Positions 19,601 to 27,845 are shown, counted from the first letter of the stretch. The stretch: DNA of 64,000 bases from Gammaproteobacteria bacterium (GCA_022600955.1 JAHZJK010000024.1:58003-122002), one strand, 5' to 3'. Notes: generated by a model from the sequence alone, not told the origin. Made by a program: numbers and translations.

Positions 19601-21788
19601 GCCGGGAACCATTAGTAGCCGGGAAGAATTCCGGGGCACGGGTGGGTCGCTGTATTTCTTGCAACGCCAGGACTTGCTCACGGGCTCGGAACGCGTGCGT
19701 ATCGAACTGCGTGACAAGGCCTCTGGCATCGTCACCGGTGTTGTAAACCTGACACCGGCGATCGACTACGACATCGACTACCTGCAGGGCCGCGTTGTCC
19801 TGACAGATCCTCTGTCTTCAGTCGCGAACGACAACTTGCTGGTGCGCAGCGGATCGGTATCGGGTGACGAGGCGTATCTCGTTGTGCGCTACGAATACAG
19901 CCCGGGATTCGGTGACATGGATGCCATGTCGGTGGGCGGCCAGGCGCACTACTGGTTCGGTGAGCATGTGAAGCTCGGCGTGACATCCAACGTGAACGAG
20001 CAAGACGGGGAAGACAGCTCTCTGCAGGCGGCTGACCTGACCGTCAGGCTGGCGTCCGAGTCGTGGGTGAAGGTGCAGCAGGCGACCAGCGAAGGGCTGT
20101 TGTCGATGCCGTTGTTCTCGACAGATGGCGGTTACGAATTCAACAGCTACGACTCTGCGCAGTTTATCAACGCGAAGGCAGACGCCAGTCGCGCGGATAT
20201 CAGCATGCGCGCGACGGACATCGTCGACTTCGGTATTGATGCGCGCATGACGCTCTACGTCCAGGAAGTGGATGCGGGATATTCCGCGCCGGGCCTGACG
20301 GCACTCACTGATACCCGTAACTATGGCGGAACGTTTAACCTGCCGCTGGCGGATCGATTCAATTTTGGCGCCAAGATTGACTACCGGAACCAGCAGCAGA
20401 GCATTGAGACTCGAGCACTCGAATACAATGTGGCCTACAAGCTCGGCGAGCGCTGGGACATCAATCTTGGTTACCGCAAAGACGAGCGCACGGACCAGCA
20501 AGTGATCGTGCCGTTTACGCAGGACGAAGGCATTCGAGAAGACGGCGTTCTGCAGGTGGGCTATGACTCGAAGTCTGACTGGAACGTATACGGTTTTGTC
20601 CAGGACACGCTGTCAGCAACCGGATCGCGCCAGGAAAACTCACGTGTCGGTATGGGCGGCACGATGCAGTTCTCAGAAAAACTGCAGATTGATGCAGAAG
20701 TTTCCAGTGGTGACCTCGGCGAGGGCGGCCGCCTTGGCACGAACTACAGTTACTCGGACACGACCAGCCTGTACCTGAACTACACGCTGGAAAACGAACG
20801 TGCTGACAACGGCCTGAACACGGTCCGCGGCAGCCAGGGCAATCTCGTTGCGGGCGTCAAGTCACGTCTGGCCGATAGCGCCAGCGTCTATCTCGAAGAG
20901 CGCTACCAGCGTACCGACGCGAGCATGGGTCTGACGCACTCAACCGGTATCAGCCTGTCGCTGCGCGACAAATGGAGCCTCGGTTTCAATACGGACATTG
21001 GTACATTGCATGACACCTTCAGCGGCGCTGAGACGGAACGCGTTGCGGGCGGCGTACAACTCGGTTTCTCATCGGGCGACTTGCAGCTCGCCAGTGGCAT
21101 CGAGTACCGCACGGACGATGTCGAACAGACGGACCTGAGCCGCACCGAACGCTATACCTGGCTGTTCCGCAACAGTCTGAAATACCAGCTGGGGCCGTCG
21201 GGTCGCATCATCGGCAGCCTGAATCATTCGGAAAGTGAGAGCTCGCTCGGCACGTTCTACGACGGCGGCTACACGGAAGCGGTAGCCGGTTACGCTTATC
21301 GGCCTGTCAGCAACGACCGTGTGAATGCGATGCTCAAGTACACGTACTTCTACAATGTACCGACAACAGACCAGCTCACACTGCAGAACACTGCTGCTGA
21401 GTTCATCCAGAAGAGCCACATCGCAGCTGTCGACGTGACCTATGATCTAACGCCGCGCTTTTCAATTGGCGGCAAGTACGCCTACCGTCTTGGCCAAATG
21501 AGCCTGGACCGAGAGAATCCGGAATTCTTCGAGAACAATGCGAACCTTTACGTTGTTCGTGGCGACTACCGCTTCCGCGAGAACTGGGAGTTTATGGCCG
21601 AGGCCCGCATGCTCGATATGCCTGACCTGGACGACAGTCGCAGTGGCTTCCTGACGACCGTGTCGCGCTACCTCGGTGACCACCTCAAGATCGGTCTTGG
21701 CTACAATTTCACCGATTTCTCGGATGACCTGACCGACCTAAGCTATGACAATCAGGGCGTATTCCTGAACGTCACAGGCAGCCTGTAG
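16692..21788 (+). CDS. Giant OmpA-repeat protein with C-terminal outer-membrane beta-barrel
   Basis: Signal peptide; three OmpA-like units (FETGVAQIPEGTVEALGEIL...RRVEGEVWYDE; GYTDGTPLAGRTERIYGDHTGLSKAHARRVA...NRRVEVEFWYDD; GYTRNERLARRTAGVYTDDVGLSASRARRAM), then long aromatic/beta-rich stretches typical of barrels. Confidence 0.8.
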   Translation: MKSLNRLAALWLLLPLTAMAQDVDETSMGEAVERHLTNDIDFTQWVLDPSRLATEASDEIGTRETLEDGLETVKLGNVVAPILFETGVAQIPEGTVEALGEILDGMKDRMNVRLHLIGHADNQPLSPRLVKIYTDNMGLSHERAGEVAEYMQTALALPPEAVTYSWQGDLSPVASNSTSSGRAQNRRVEGEVWYDERVDKLGLEEFLVEHEVKTIKVCRIETVCKLRYVDGHSKRARVQNLIAPLHYGAESAQVDDDFVQQVREGFSNLGSKENVVVKFVGYTDGTPLAGRTERIYGDHTGLSKAHARRVALAIQDELKLPTSSIESDGRGAERPIASNETSQGRALNRRVEVEFWYDDPLQDLPDEPQMCPGDAGAEMVTRVYDPPWGSISDLSFADGKPVIADGYTALLRRGLQDVADKTKPRLRFVGYTRNERLARRTAGVYTDDVGLSASRARRAMEQIATDMNLDPAETEFEGRGFVHSDDVVNAGFVQGETSHVSVQVVYDELALLDDYDGVDVTRMTRELSPENALGLNLMRITVDGEPIDDPKRSSADIQRCTDVALAKADIQFGFDNLRSAPRLSVLAEPQRIAVAALDNGEIYASEVTFRMYTNYSHFVDRAEIRVFETGQSLESEPLDVVALNVDGSSSWRPTSDSFRAPAEKLAYVLRAYGEDGNFDETAPQALLIDYDEEVALEEIELDHGWDDSSYQDAMLFSAYGENTLGMHNIGLSSGTVSVRGSGIAKDQEVFVAGRPIPVDENGEFIAEEILPQGLHTVEVAVLNSERHGELYLRDLEFENNDWFYVGMADLTVSGGKISGPIDLLQGANSGRDPDSDLDARLAFYVNGKFGDHWRVTASADTREGPIEDIFSGFMDKSPDAFFRRIDEQYYYPTFGDDSTVAEMAPTMGKFYVRVSQDDTFGQWGNFKVAYLNNELAHVDRGMYGANAHHQSDATTEFGERKYAADVFAAEPGTISSREEFRGTGGSLYFLQRQDLLTGSERVRIELRDKASGIVTGVVNLTPAIDYDIDYLQGRVVLTDPLSSVANDNLLVRSGSVSGDEAYLVVRYEYSPGFGDMDAMSVGGQAHYWFGEHVKLGVTSNVNEQDGEDSSLQAADLTVRLASESWVKVQQATSEGLLSMPLFSTDGGYEFNSYDSAQFINAKADASRADISMRATDIVDFGIDARMTLYVQEVDAGYSAPGLTALTDTRNYGGTFNLPLADRFNFGAKIDYRNQQQSIETRALEYNVAYKLGERWDINLGYRKDERTDQQVIVPFTQDEGIREDGVLQVGYDSKSDWNVYGFVQDTLSATGSRQENSRVGMGGTMQFSEKLQIDAEVSSGDLGEGGRLGTNYSYSDTTSLYLNYTLENERADNGLNTVRGSQGNLVAGVKSRLADSASVYLEERYQRTDASMGLTHSTGISLSLRDKWSLGFNTDIGTLHDTFSGAETERVAGGVQLGFSSGDLQLASGIEYRTDDVEQTDLSRTERYTWLFRNSLKYQLGPSGRIIGSLNHSESESSLGTFYDGGYTEAVAGYAYRPVSNDRVNAMLKYTYFYNVPTTDQLTLQNTAAEFIQKSHIAAVDVTYDLTPRFSIGGKYAYRLGQMSLDRENPEFFENNANLYVVRGDYRFRENWEFMAEARMLDMPDLDDSRSGFLTTVSRYLGDHLKIGLGYNFTDFSDDLTDLSYDNQGVFLNVTGSL

Positions 21789-21887
21789 CAGGCCCCTCCA
21801 GCGATCCGGGCTGAGGGCATCGTTCGCATCACTCCAAAGCCACTATTGAATCCTTGACTCAAGCGCCTCTGATCGGTCTAATACCCC

Positions 21888-21909
21888 GCTCGCTGGCACC
21901 CCAGCGAGC
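21888..21909 (+). other. Perfect inverted repeat/hairpin in tRNA leader
   Basis: GCTCGCTGG-cacc-CCAGCGAGC, 9-bp perfect stem. Confidence 0.6.
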
Positions 21910-21917
21910 CTGTAGGA

Positions 21918-21932
21918 GGCCGCCCGGCGGCC
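21918..21932 (+). other. Second inverted repeat/hairpin upstream of tRNA-Phe
   Basis: GGCCGC-ccg-GCGGCC, 6-bp perfect stem. Confidence 0.5.
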
Positions 21933-21943
21933 AATCCCTGAAA

Positions 21944-22019
<76 letters not shown>

Positions 22020-22261
22020 TTTAACTCCTTGTATTCCTTAGCACTGCTCCGCGCTGTGTCGTTTGGTCGAAACGACGAGTACTGATAGAGCACCGTTTCG
22101 CAGACTATTCTGTCGCGATTCTTAGAGATAAGACGCCTATTCCAGCTGAAATCCGAGTGGCGACGCCAACACCAACGAACTATATCTGTAGGATTCGGAT
22201 TCCTCAGATCCACCAGTGCATTTCCTAACTAGACAATGGTCCTATCCAATATTGAAGCTGT

Positions 22262-22987
22262 TCACGTGATTCCGGCTGCATGCAACAATTCTTGAATCAT
22301 CTTGCGTAAGCGAGCGCGAATTAAGGTGATATCTGTTTCGTGCGTAATGTATACGCGGTCATGTGCTGCTGTATCACCAAGCTGCTTTACTTCTATCATT
22401 GTCTTTGGCGTGTTTCGACCAAGCGTCAGAGCTTTGTCGGAGCTAGCGTAGTTAATGATCTTTTCCAGTCTATGGAATGTGCGCCCATCTTGAATCTCGT
22501 CGTGACGTTTCTGAGATATGTAAATCTCGATTAGCAACGACTCCATCAGACGACGGCACAAGATGGCGCAACCGTCATAGAAACCGGCATCAAAACTCCC
22601 GTTAATTTGATGAACCATTTTTTCAAGATAGACGCGGGTTCCAGAAACCCACTCGTTGGGGATTACTGAATCTGACACATCCACTTTCTTGGCATCAAGA
22701 AAGCCGCCATATTTTTCATCGAGCTTCTGAAGTTTGCGAAGGTCTACTTGAAAAGTTTTTTCTCGCCTTCCCTTGTTGGTAAAACGGCTCCTCATCAATG
22801 CTGAATGCAGTTTCGAGACCTGTGGTTTAGGAAAGCCATCGTCATGCAGATCGTTCGCCAATTCAGACGCTGTTCTCTCATCGAACTCCTGCGTTTGACG
22901 GTAGTACCAAAGAAAGGCAATCGCTCGTTCAGCGTGACTCAAATCTAAGGTTGCAATTTTCCTGGCAAACGCCGTACGTGTGGACAT
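22262..22987 (-). CDS. Hypothetical protein with DUF4145-like C-terminal region
   Basis: 241-aa ORF; FDAGFYDGCAILCRRLMESLLIEIYISQ...KQLGDTAAHDRVYIT resembles the DUF4145/HEPN-like helical pattern; paired with the next minus-strand ORF. Confidence 0.5.
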   Translation of the reverse strand: MSTRTAFARKIATLDLSHAERAIAFLWYYRQTQEFDERTASELANDLHDDGFPKPQVSKLHSALMRSRFTNKGRREKTFQVDLRKLQKLDEKYGGFLDAKKVDVSDSVIPNEWVSGTRVYLEKMVHQINGSFDAGFYDGCAILCRRLMESLLIEIYISQKRHDEIQDGRTFHRLEKIINYASSDKALTLGRNTPKTMIEVKQLGDTAAHDRVYITHETDITLIRARLRKMIQELLHAAGIT

Positions 22988-22988
22988 G

Positions 22989-23531
22989 CTAAGACCCGTC
23001 TAATACCTTCTTCATATACTGAACGCCGCGACGAGATAGCTTGTACCGAACTGGACGACCCTTCTTTCTTACTTTGTCACCCATTACATACTTTGATGCC
23101 GTATTCGAAAGTGTTCGAGAAACGTTCGGGGTTCCAATTGGGATTCCGAGATCAATTGTGGCTCTAGATATATCCCCTGACGTAAGCCCCTCGTGATCGT
23201 CCAAGTGTTCGTGGACAATATACAATGGCAGCAGTGTCCGATTTACTAAGCTTGTTCGGTCTAAGATTTGAGTTTCAATAGCCTCTGCTTCATCGCAGTT
23301 CTTGATGTGGTTGACGATCTCAGTAAGGTCAATCACGTCGCCCGTCGATTTAGCTGATGTCCCGCCGGAACTTTTCTTAGCTTGCCTCTTCTTCTTGGTG
23401 GGCGCAGGTGTACGTTTTTTACCGGCGCTATCGGGGCTACCATAGAATTCTAGGAGTTGACGCACTTCGTCTGCAGTGCCTTCGATTTCGACTGTGGTGC
23501 CATTGGGAAGGGTTACGTGTGCCTTTGCCAT
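22989..23531 (-). CDS. Hypothetical protein with C-terminal winged-helix-like region
   Basis: MAKAHVTLPNGTTVEIEGTADEVRQLLEFYG..., Lys-rich linker, C-terminal helical plus GRPVRYKLSRRGVQYMKKVL (wHTH-like). Confidence 0.5.
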   Translation of the reverse strand: MAKAHVTLPNGTTVEIEGTADEVRQLLEFYGSPDSAGKKRTPAPTKKKRQAKKSSGGTSAKSTGDVIDLTEIVNHIKNCDEAEAIETQILDRTSLVNRTLLPLYIVHEHLDDHEGLTSGDISRATIDLGIPIGTPNVSRTLSNTASKYVMGDKVRKKGRPVRYKLSRRGVQYMKKVLDGS

Positions 23532-23667
23532 ACTAAGCTCTCCCACTCACTGCATTGATTAGACATCGTAAATCAGGAGGCTGGCCAATGCATTCGTTTT
23601 GTGGCCTGCCTTTCCCACTGATCGAGCTTTCAACTTCGGAGCCGCCCTGTTGCGCTAAACTTGTCGT

Positions 23668-24471
23668 GTGACCTACGAGGAAGCACTAAACATTTACACG
23701 GACGGATCAAGTCTCCCACGCCCTAGACGTGGTGGTGTTGGTATTCGCTACATTGTCATAAATGATGCAGGTGACGAGGAGTGGCAAGACGATTGTCCGC
23801 CAGGGTACAAGGAGGCCACCAACAACGAGATGGAATTGATGGCGCCGGTCCTAGCGCTGCGCGGGATTCCAGATGAGATGATGACCAGCAATATCGAGCG
23901 AATAATCGTATTCACTGATTCCATGTATGTGCGCGATCATCTGTTTCGAGCAACGGTAGTTTGGCCTAACAATGGCTGGTGCAATCGTCACGGCAAACCG
24001 ATTGAAAACGTGAAGCTCTGGAAGGACCTCGTCCGAGAAGTCAGGAAAGCTCCGAAGCGGGTAAAGTTCAAGTGGGTTAAAGGGCACGGCACGAACAAGC
24101 ACAACAAGGCGGTTGACAAGCTAGCGAGAGAGTCGGCGAATTGCCCGGTCCTCAACGAGCCACTGACAGTGCAGTCGGTGCGGCGGAAGCTAACCAGTGA
24201 AAGCGTCGAGATCGGTGGTGTGAAGATGGACGGGCAGGAGCTGGACATCCGCATTATTACCGACAAGCGGATGAGGGAGCAGAAGCTTTGGCGCTATAAG
24301 TACGAGGTGCTGCCGTCCGATAGTACCTTCGCTGGGAAGGTAGATGTTATTTACTCTGAGATCCTGCTGCGTGCGCACCACTCCTATCGGGTCGTCGTTT
24401 GCGACAACCAGAACAATCCAAGAATTGTTGAGTTGATTGAGGAGATTGGTCAAGAAAACATCGAGGAATAG
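23668..24471 (+). CDS. RNase H-fold protein with C-terminal extension
   Basis: GTG start; LNIYTDGSSLPRPRRGGVGIRY (D), NNEMELMAPVLAL (E), IIVFTDSMYV (D), KFKWVKGHGTNKHNKAVDKLARESA (catalytic C-terminal motif). Confidence 0.8.
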   Translation: MTYEEALNIYTDGSSLPRPRRGGVGIRYIVINDAGDEEWQDDCPPGYKEATNNEMELMAPVLALRGIPDEMMTSNIERIIVFTDSMYVRDHLFRATVVWPNNGWCNRHGKPIENVKLWKDLVREVRKAPKRVKFKWVKGHGTNKHNKAVDKLARESANCPVLNEPLTVQSVRRKLTSESVEIGGVKMDGQELDIRIITDKRMREQKLWRYKYEVLPSDSTFAGKVDVIYSEILLRAHHSYRVVVCDNQNNPRIVELIEEIGQENIEE

Positions 24472-24565
24472 CAACCTAGACTCAATTTCGGCAGATATTA
24501 CCTGAATTAGCTTGCTGTACCGGCAGCGAACTCGCGCCAGAATAATGAATCAAGACTGTCGATCC

Positions 24566-24606
24566 CTGGGAACTTCTGATATCTTACTGATATCAACTAT
24601 TCCCAG
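24566..24606 (+). promoter_or_regulatory. Candidate operator upstream of the RHH-Dcm gene
   Basis: CTGGGAA (24566-24572)...TTCCCAG (24600-24606) inverted repeat enclosing two CTGATATC direct repeats 11 nt apart (24576, 24587); a CCTGG overlaps the left arm (24565-24569). Confidence 0.5.
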
Positions 24607-24626
24607 CGGATAAAGGAAGATTCAGA

Positions 24627-25868
24627 ATGACGAAGGACCTGCTGATACGAGACCTCGACACCGAAGACCTAGACTGGATCGGTCAGTCGATTCCCGTCGG
24701 TTCCACTCAGGCTGAATTTCTCCGGGACATTGTCCGTCAGGCAAGGGTAGAGTCTTTTCAGCCTTCACTGTTTGACGCGACATCTAAACCGAAGACGATC
24801 CATGGCTACATGCCGTTTAAGTTCATTGACTTGTTTGCTGGCATTGGCGGGTTTCGATCTGCTATGACTGCCCTCGGTGGCGAGTGCGTCTTCACAAGCG
24901 AGTGGGATAAATACGCCGTAAAAACTTATCGTGAGTGGTATGGCGATGACGACATCAATACCGAGGACATTCGCGAAGTTGATGCGGCAACAGCTATTCC
25001 AGATCACGACATACTATGTGCGGGATTCCCCTGCCAGCCGTTTTCATTGGCAGGTGTTTCCAAAAAGAATTCACTTGGCAGGTTGCACGGATTTGAAGAT
25101 CTCGATCAGGGAAATCTGTTTTTTGCGATCATGAAGATTGTCGACGCGAAGCGCCCACCTGTTCTCATGCTAGAGAATGTGAAAAACCTAAGGTCACACG
25201 ACAAAGGCAACACGTGGAAGGTTATTCGCGAATCAATTGAAAGTCGCGGTTACGTCGTTCACGAAAAAGTGATCGATGCGCAAGCATGGGTACCACAGCA
25301 TCGCGAGCGAATTTTCATCGTCTGTTTCGATTCGAATGTATTCGGGAGCAAAGAGCAAATAGGGTTCGAGTATCCAGAGCCCCCAACCCCAGAAGCGCCG
25401 AAGCTCGGTAGCATCCTTCACGCTAGGGCGCCTGATCGCAAATACATGCTTTCCGACAAGCTGTGGAAATATCTTCAGGACTACGCGGCGAAGCATCGTG
25501 CAAAAGGAAACGGATTCGGATACAGCCGTTTCGGGAAAGATGACGTTGCGCGAACAATGAGCGCTCGCTATCACAAGGATGGATCTGAGATCCTAATCAA
25601 GCAGCGTGGCTGGAAAAACCCTAGGAGGCTGACACCTGAAGAGGCGCTGGGTCTGATGGGGTTTCAAAAACGCTACTCGACGCTGTTTGGTCATGAAGAT
25701 GGATTTCCGCAAGTAGTATCGGACACGCAAGCCTACCGCCAATTCGGCAACTCGGTTGTTCCACTGGTTGTTGAGGCTGTCGGTTCGAAAGTGGTCGATG
25801 CAATGGCGCGCGTATTCTTGCGTACGAACACCGGTTGCTTATTAAAAGGCCGAACAGTAGCGGCGTAG
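24627..25868 (+). CDS. C5-cytosine DNA methyltransferase with N-terminal RHH-like domain
   Basis: FKFIDLFAGIGGFRSA (motif I), DILCAGFPCQPFSLAG (motif IV), LMLENVKNL (motif VI), QFGNSVVPLVVEAV (motif X). N-terminal MTKDLLIRDLDTEDLDWIGQSIPVGSTQAEFLRDIVRQARVE fits a ribbon-helix-helix pattern. Confidence 0.92.
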   Translation: MTKDLLIRDLDTEDLDWIGQSIPVGSTQAEFLRDIVRQARVESFQPSLFDATSKPKTIHGYMPFKFIDLFAGIGGFRSAMTALGGECVFTSEWDKYAVKTYREWYGDDDINTEDIREVDAATAIPDHDILCAGFPCQPFSLAGVSKKNSLGRLHGFEDLDQGNLFFAIMKIVDAKRPPVLMLENVKNLRSHDKGNTWKVIRESIESRGYVVHEKVIDAQAWVPQHRERIFIVCFDSNVFGSKEQIGFEYPEPPTPEAPKLGSILHARAPDRKYMLSDKLWKYLQDYAAKHRAKGNGFGYSRFGKDDVARTMSARYHKDGSEILIKQRGWKNPRRLTPEEALGLMGFQKRYSTLFGHEDGFPQVVSDTQAYRQFGNSVVPLVVEAVGSKVVDAMARVFLRTNTGCLLKGRTVAA

Positions 25869-25870
25869 CC

Positions 25871-26287
25871 GTGGACGTACACGACAAAGAAACCAGGTCC
25901 TACAACATGTCGCGGATTAAAGGCCGCGACACCAAGCCAGAAATACTGGTACGACAGGAGTGCCATAGGCAAGGCCTGCGCTTTCGTCTACACAGGAAAG
26001 ATCTTCCTGGAAAGCCAGATCTTGTATTTTCAAAATACAAGACTGTAATTTTCGTACACGGCTGCTATTGGCACTCGCACGATTGTAAGTACGGGGCAGT
26101 CGTTCCAAAAACCAATACGGAGTTCTGGCAAACAAAGCGCTCGGCCACTGTCGACAGAGACGAGCGCAAGTCACTCGAGCTTCAGTACTGCGGCTGGCGT
26201 GTACTAGTGTATTGGGAGTGCGAAGTCCGAGACCGCGATGCACTTGCAGAGAGGATCCAGAACGATTTCCTACGGCAAAGTGACTAG
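25871..26287 (+). CDS. vsr: Very short patch repair endonuclease Vsr
   Basis: GTG start: VDVHDKETRSYNMSRIKGRDTKPEILVRQ...GKPDLVFSKYKTVIFVHGCYWHSHDCKYGAVVPKTNTEFWQTK, canonical Vsr motifs. Confidence 0.93.
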   Translation: MDVHDKETRSYNMSRIKGRDTKPEILVRQECHRQGLRFRLHRKDLPGKPDLVFSKYKTVIFVHGCYWHSHDCKYGAVVPKTNTEFWQTKRSATVDRDERKSLELQYCGWRVLVYWECEVRDRDALAERIQNDFLRQSD

Positions 26288-27631
26288 CTGAACTTCTCTG
26301 TAGAGATGGCTAAGGCACTCGGCGAGCCTTGACGTGTTGATACGCCATTGTGGCCGTACCTTAGCCTCGCCACTGGCGTAAATCGTATGCGCGGGATCGA
26401 AATACACTTCACCAGAATGGATCGTTCGCAACAATCGCCAGATATCTGTTCCCTCACAGATGAATACATCAGCGAGGAATCTGTAATCGTGATCATGGCC
26501 ATCGTCACCTTCGTGCGGACGCCGTTCGCGGGCGACGTAAGCCGCGGATGAATGTTTCTTGTTCCAACTATCGGCGAGCTTCTTGAAGCTCCACCCGGAG
26601 ATGACCTCTCCAGTTTCAACTTTCCGTATTGAAACTTGGATATCATTGGTATCCGCCGAAAAAGAACCCGCCGCTGCATCATAGCCATCGACAGTCAGTT
26701 CGCAGCCAGTTGCGGGGTTCACTCGCCCAGACCGATGGACGCCTGTGAATACGGTTCTTCCATCGTTTGCTTGCCCAGGTCGACCATACTTCGCCATGAA
26801 ATCTCGAAAAGGATTGTCACCGCCATATCCGGTATCGGCGGTTGGGGTCATGAGCGAAATTTTGCCCTTTGAGTACGTCTTGATCTCGTAGCCATGCTTG
26901 TCCGGCGCATGATCAGCATTGGCGGGAACTCCAAGTATCGCCTCAAGAGTGTAGCCACCGCCTTGGTTGCCCCGAAATGGAATCGGCCCGCTTTCGCGTG
27001 GCTTCAAGATTATCGATGGATGCCAACCTGCATGATGCGCAGCAGCGAGGTCACTCAGCAGTAATTCCGTTGGACTAGAACCAGCCGCGCCGAGGAAAGT
27101 GAGAACGCGTAACGTTGGAAGCGCTCGGAGTTCTGGAAGGTCAGGAAATACACTAACAAGCTCGTCTTCCGCTTCGGTAATTACGAACCCGATAGTTCGG
27201 CCGGTATTCGATATTCCTAGCAGCAGAATTCGAACACCGTATTGTGCTTGGTTGTTGCGGCGCAGTGCATCTGGTGGCTCATCGCACCCGCGCATGAATC
27301 CAGAGAATCGAATCTCAGGATACTGAAAGTAGTCGATGATTCGCGCGTGCGGCGCGTCGTGAAGACTGCCATTTCTGTCCAGCCATGCCAGATCGATCTG
27401 CGCCTCGACCTTCGGCTTACCTTGTGACGACTTCCGTTTCTCTGTGCTCTCGCTTGGCGACCTCGCAACGATGGCTGCCGGGAAAAGGTTAGTCGCGCCA
27501 TCAAGCCCGCTGCCTAAGTAAATCTGGTTCTTCTCGTTATCTTGTTTCGGCGCCAACTGTTTGACATACAGCTGCGTCACGCCGTGTCGCGCGAAGAGGT
27601 CTTGTAACTCATCAACGGATCGAACTCCCAC
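26270..27631 (-). CDS. Type II restriction endonuclease, MvaI/BcnI-like
   Basis: GGYTLEAILGVPANADHAPDKHGYEIKTYSKGKISLMTPTADTGYGG matches the MvaI/BcnI-type nuclease core (LExxLGIxxN...PDxxGxEIKT); convergent with vsr; long N-terminal extension. Confidence 0.75.
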   Translation of the reverse strand: MGVRSVDELQDLFARHGVTQLYVKQLAPKQDNEKNQIYLGSGLDGATNLFPAAIVARSPSESTEKRKSSQGKPKVEAQIDLAWLDRNGSLHDAPHARIIDYFQYPEIRFSGFMRGCDEPPDALRRNNQAQYGVRILLLGISNTGRTIGFVITEAEDELVSVFPDLPELRALPTLRVLTFLGAAGSSPTELLLSDLAAAHHAGWHPSIILKPRESGPIPFRGNQGGGYTLEAILGVPANADHAPDKHGYEIKTYSKGKISLMTPTADTGYGGDNPFRDFMAKYGRPGQANDGRTVFTGVHRSGRVNPATGCELTVDGYDAAAGSFSADTNDIQVSIRKVETGEVISGWSFKKLADSWNKKHSSAAYVARERRPHEGDDGHDHDYRFLADVFICEGTDIWRLLRTIHSGEVYFDPAHTIYASGEAKVRPQWRINTSRLAECLSHLYREVQLVTLP

Positions 27632-27810
27632 GTCGGGATCATGCCCGAGATATACAGTCCACTCCAGAAAGCGAGAGTCTTACGGTGATCTATTTCACTA
27701 GCAAGACGCAACATTCCCGTAGCTTCGAAAGTCGCTGTATGAGGCTACTACCGATGATAGTTGACACATTACGAAAATATGTGAAATAAGATCGCGAAAT
27801 TAGTCGGCTA

Positions 27811-27845
27811 AGATATGTAATATATCTAACATATATTGAATATAT
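27811..27845 (+). promoter_or_regulatory. Tandem AT-rich palindromes, candidate operator of GHKL operon
   Basis: AGATAT-gtaat-ATATCT (27811-27827) and ATATATT-g-AATATAT (27831-27845), both perfect, upstream of the small ORF at 27898. Confidence 0.45.
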
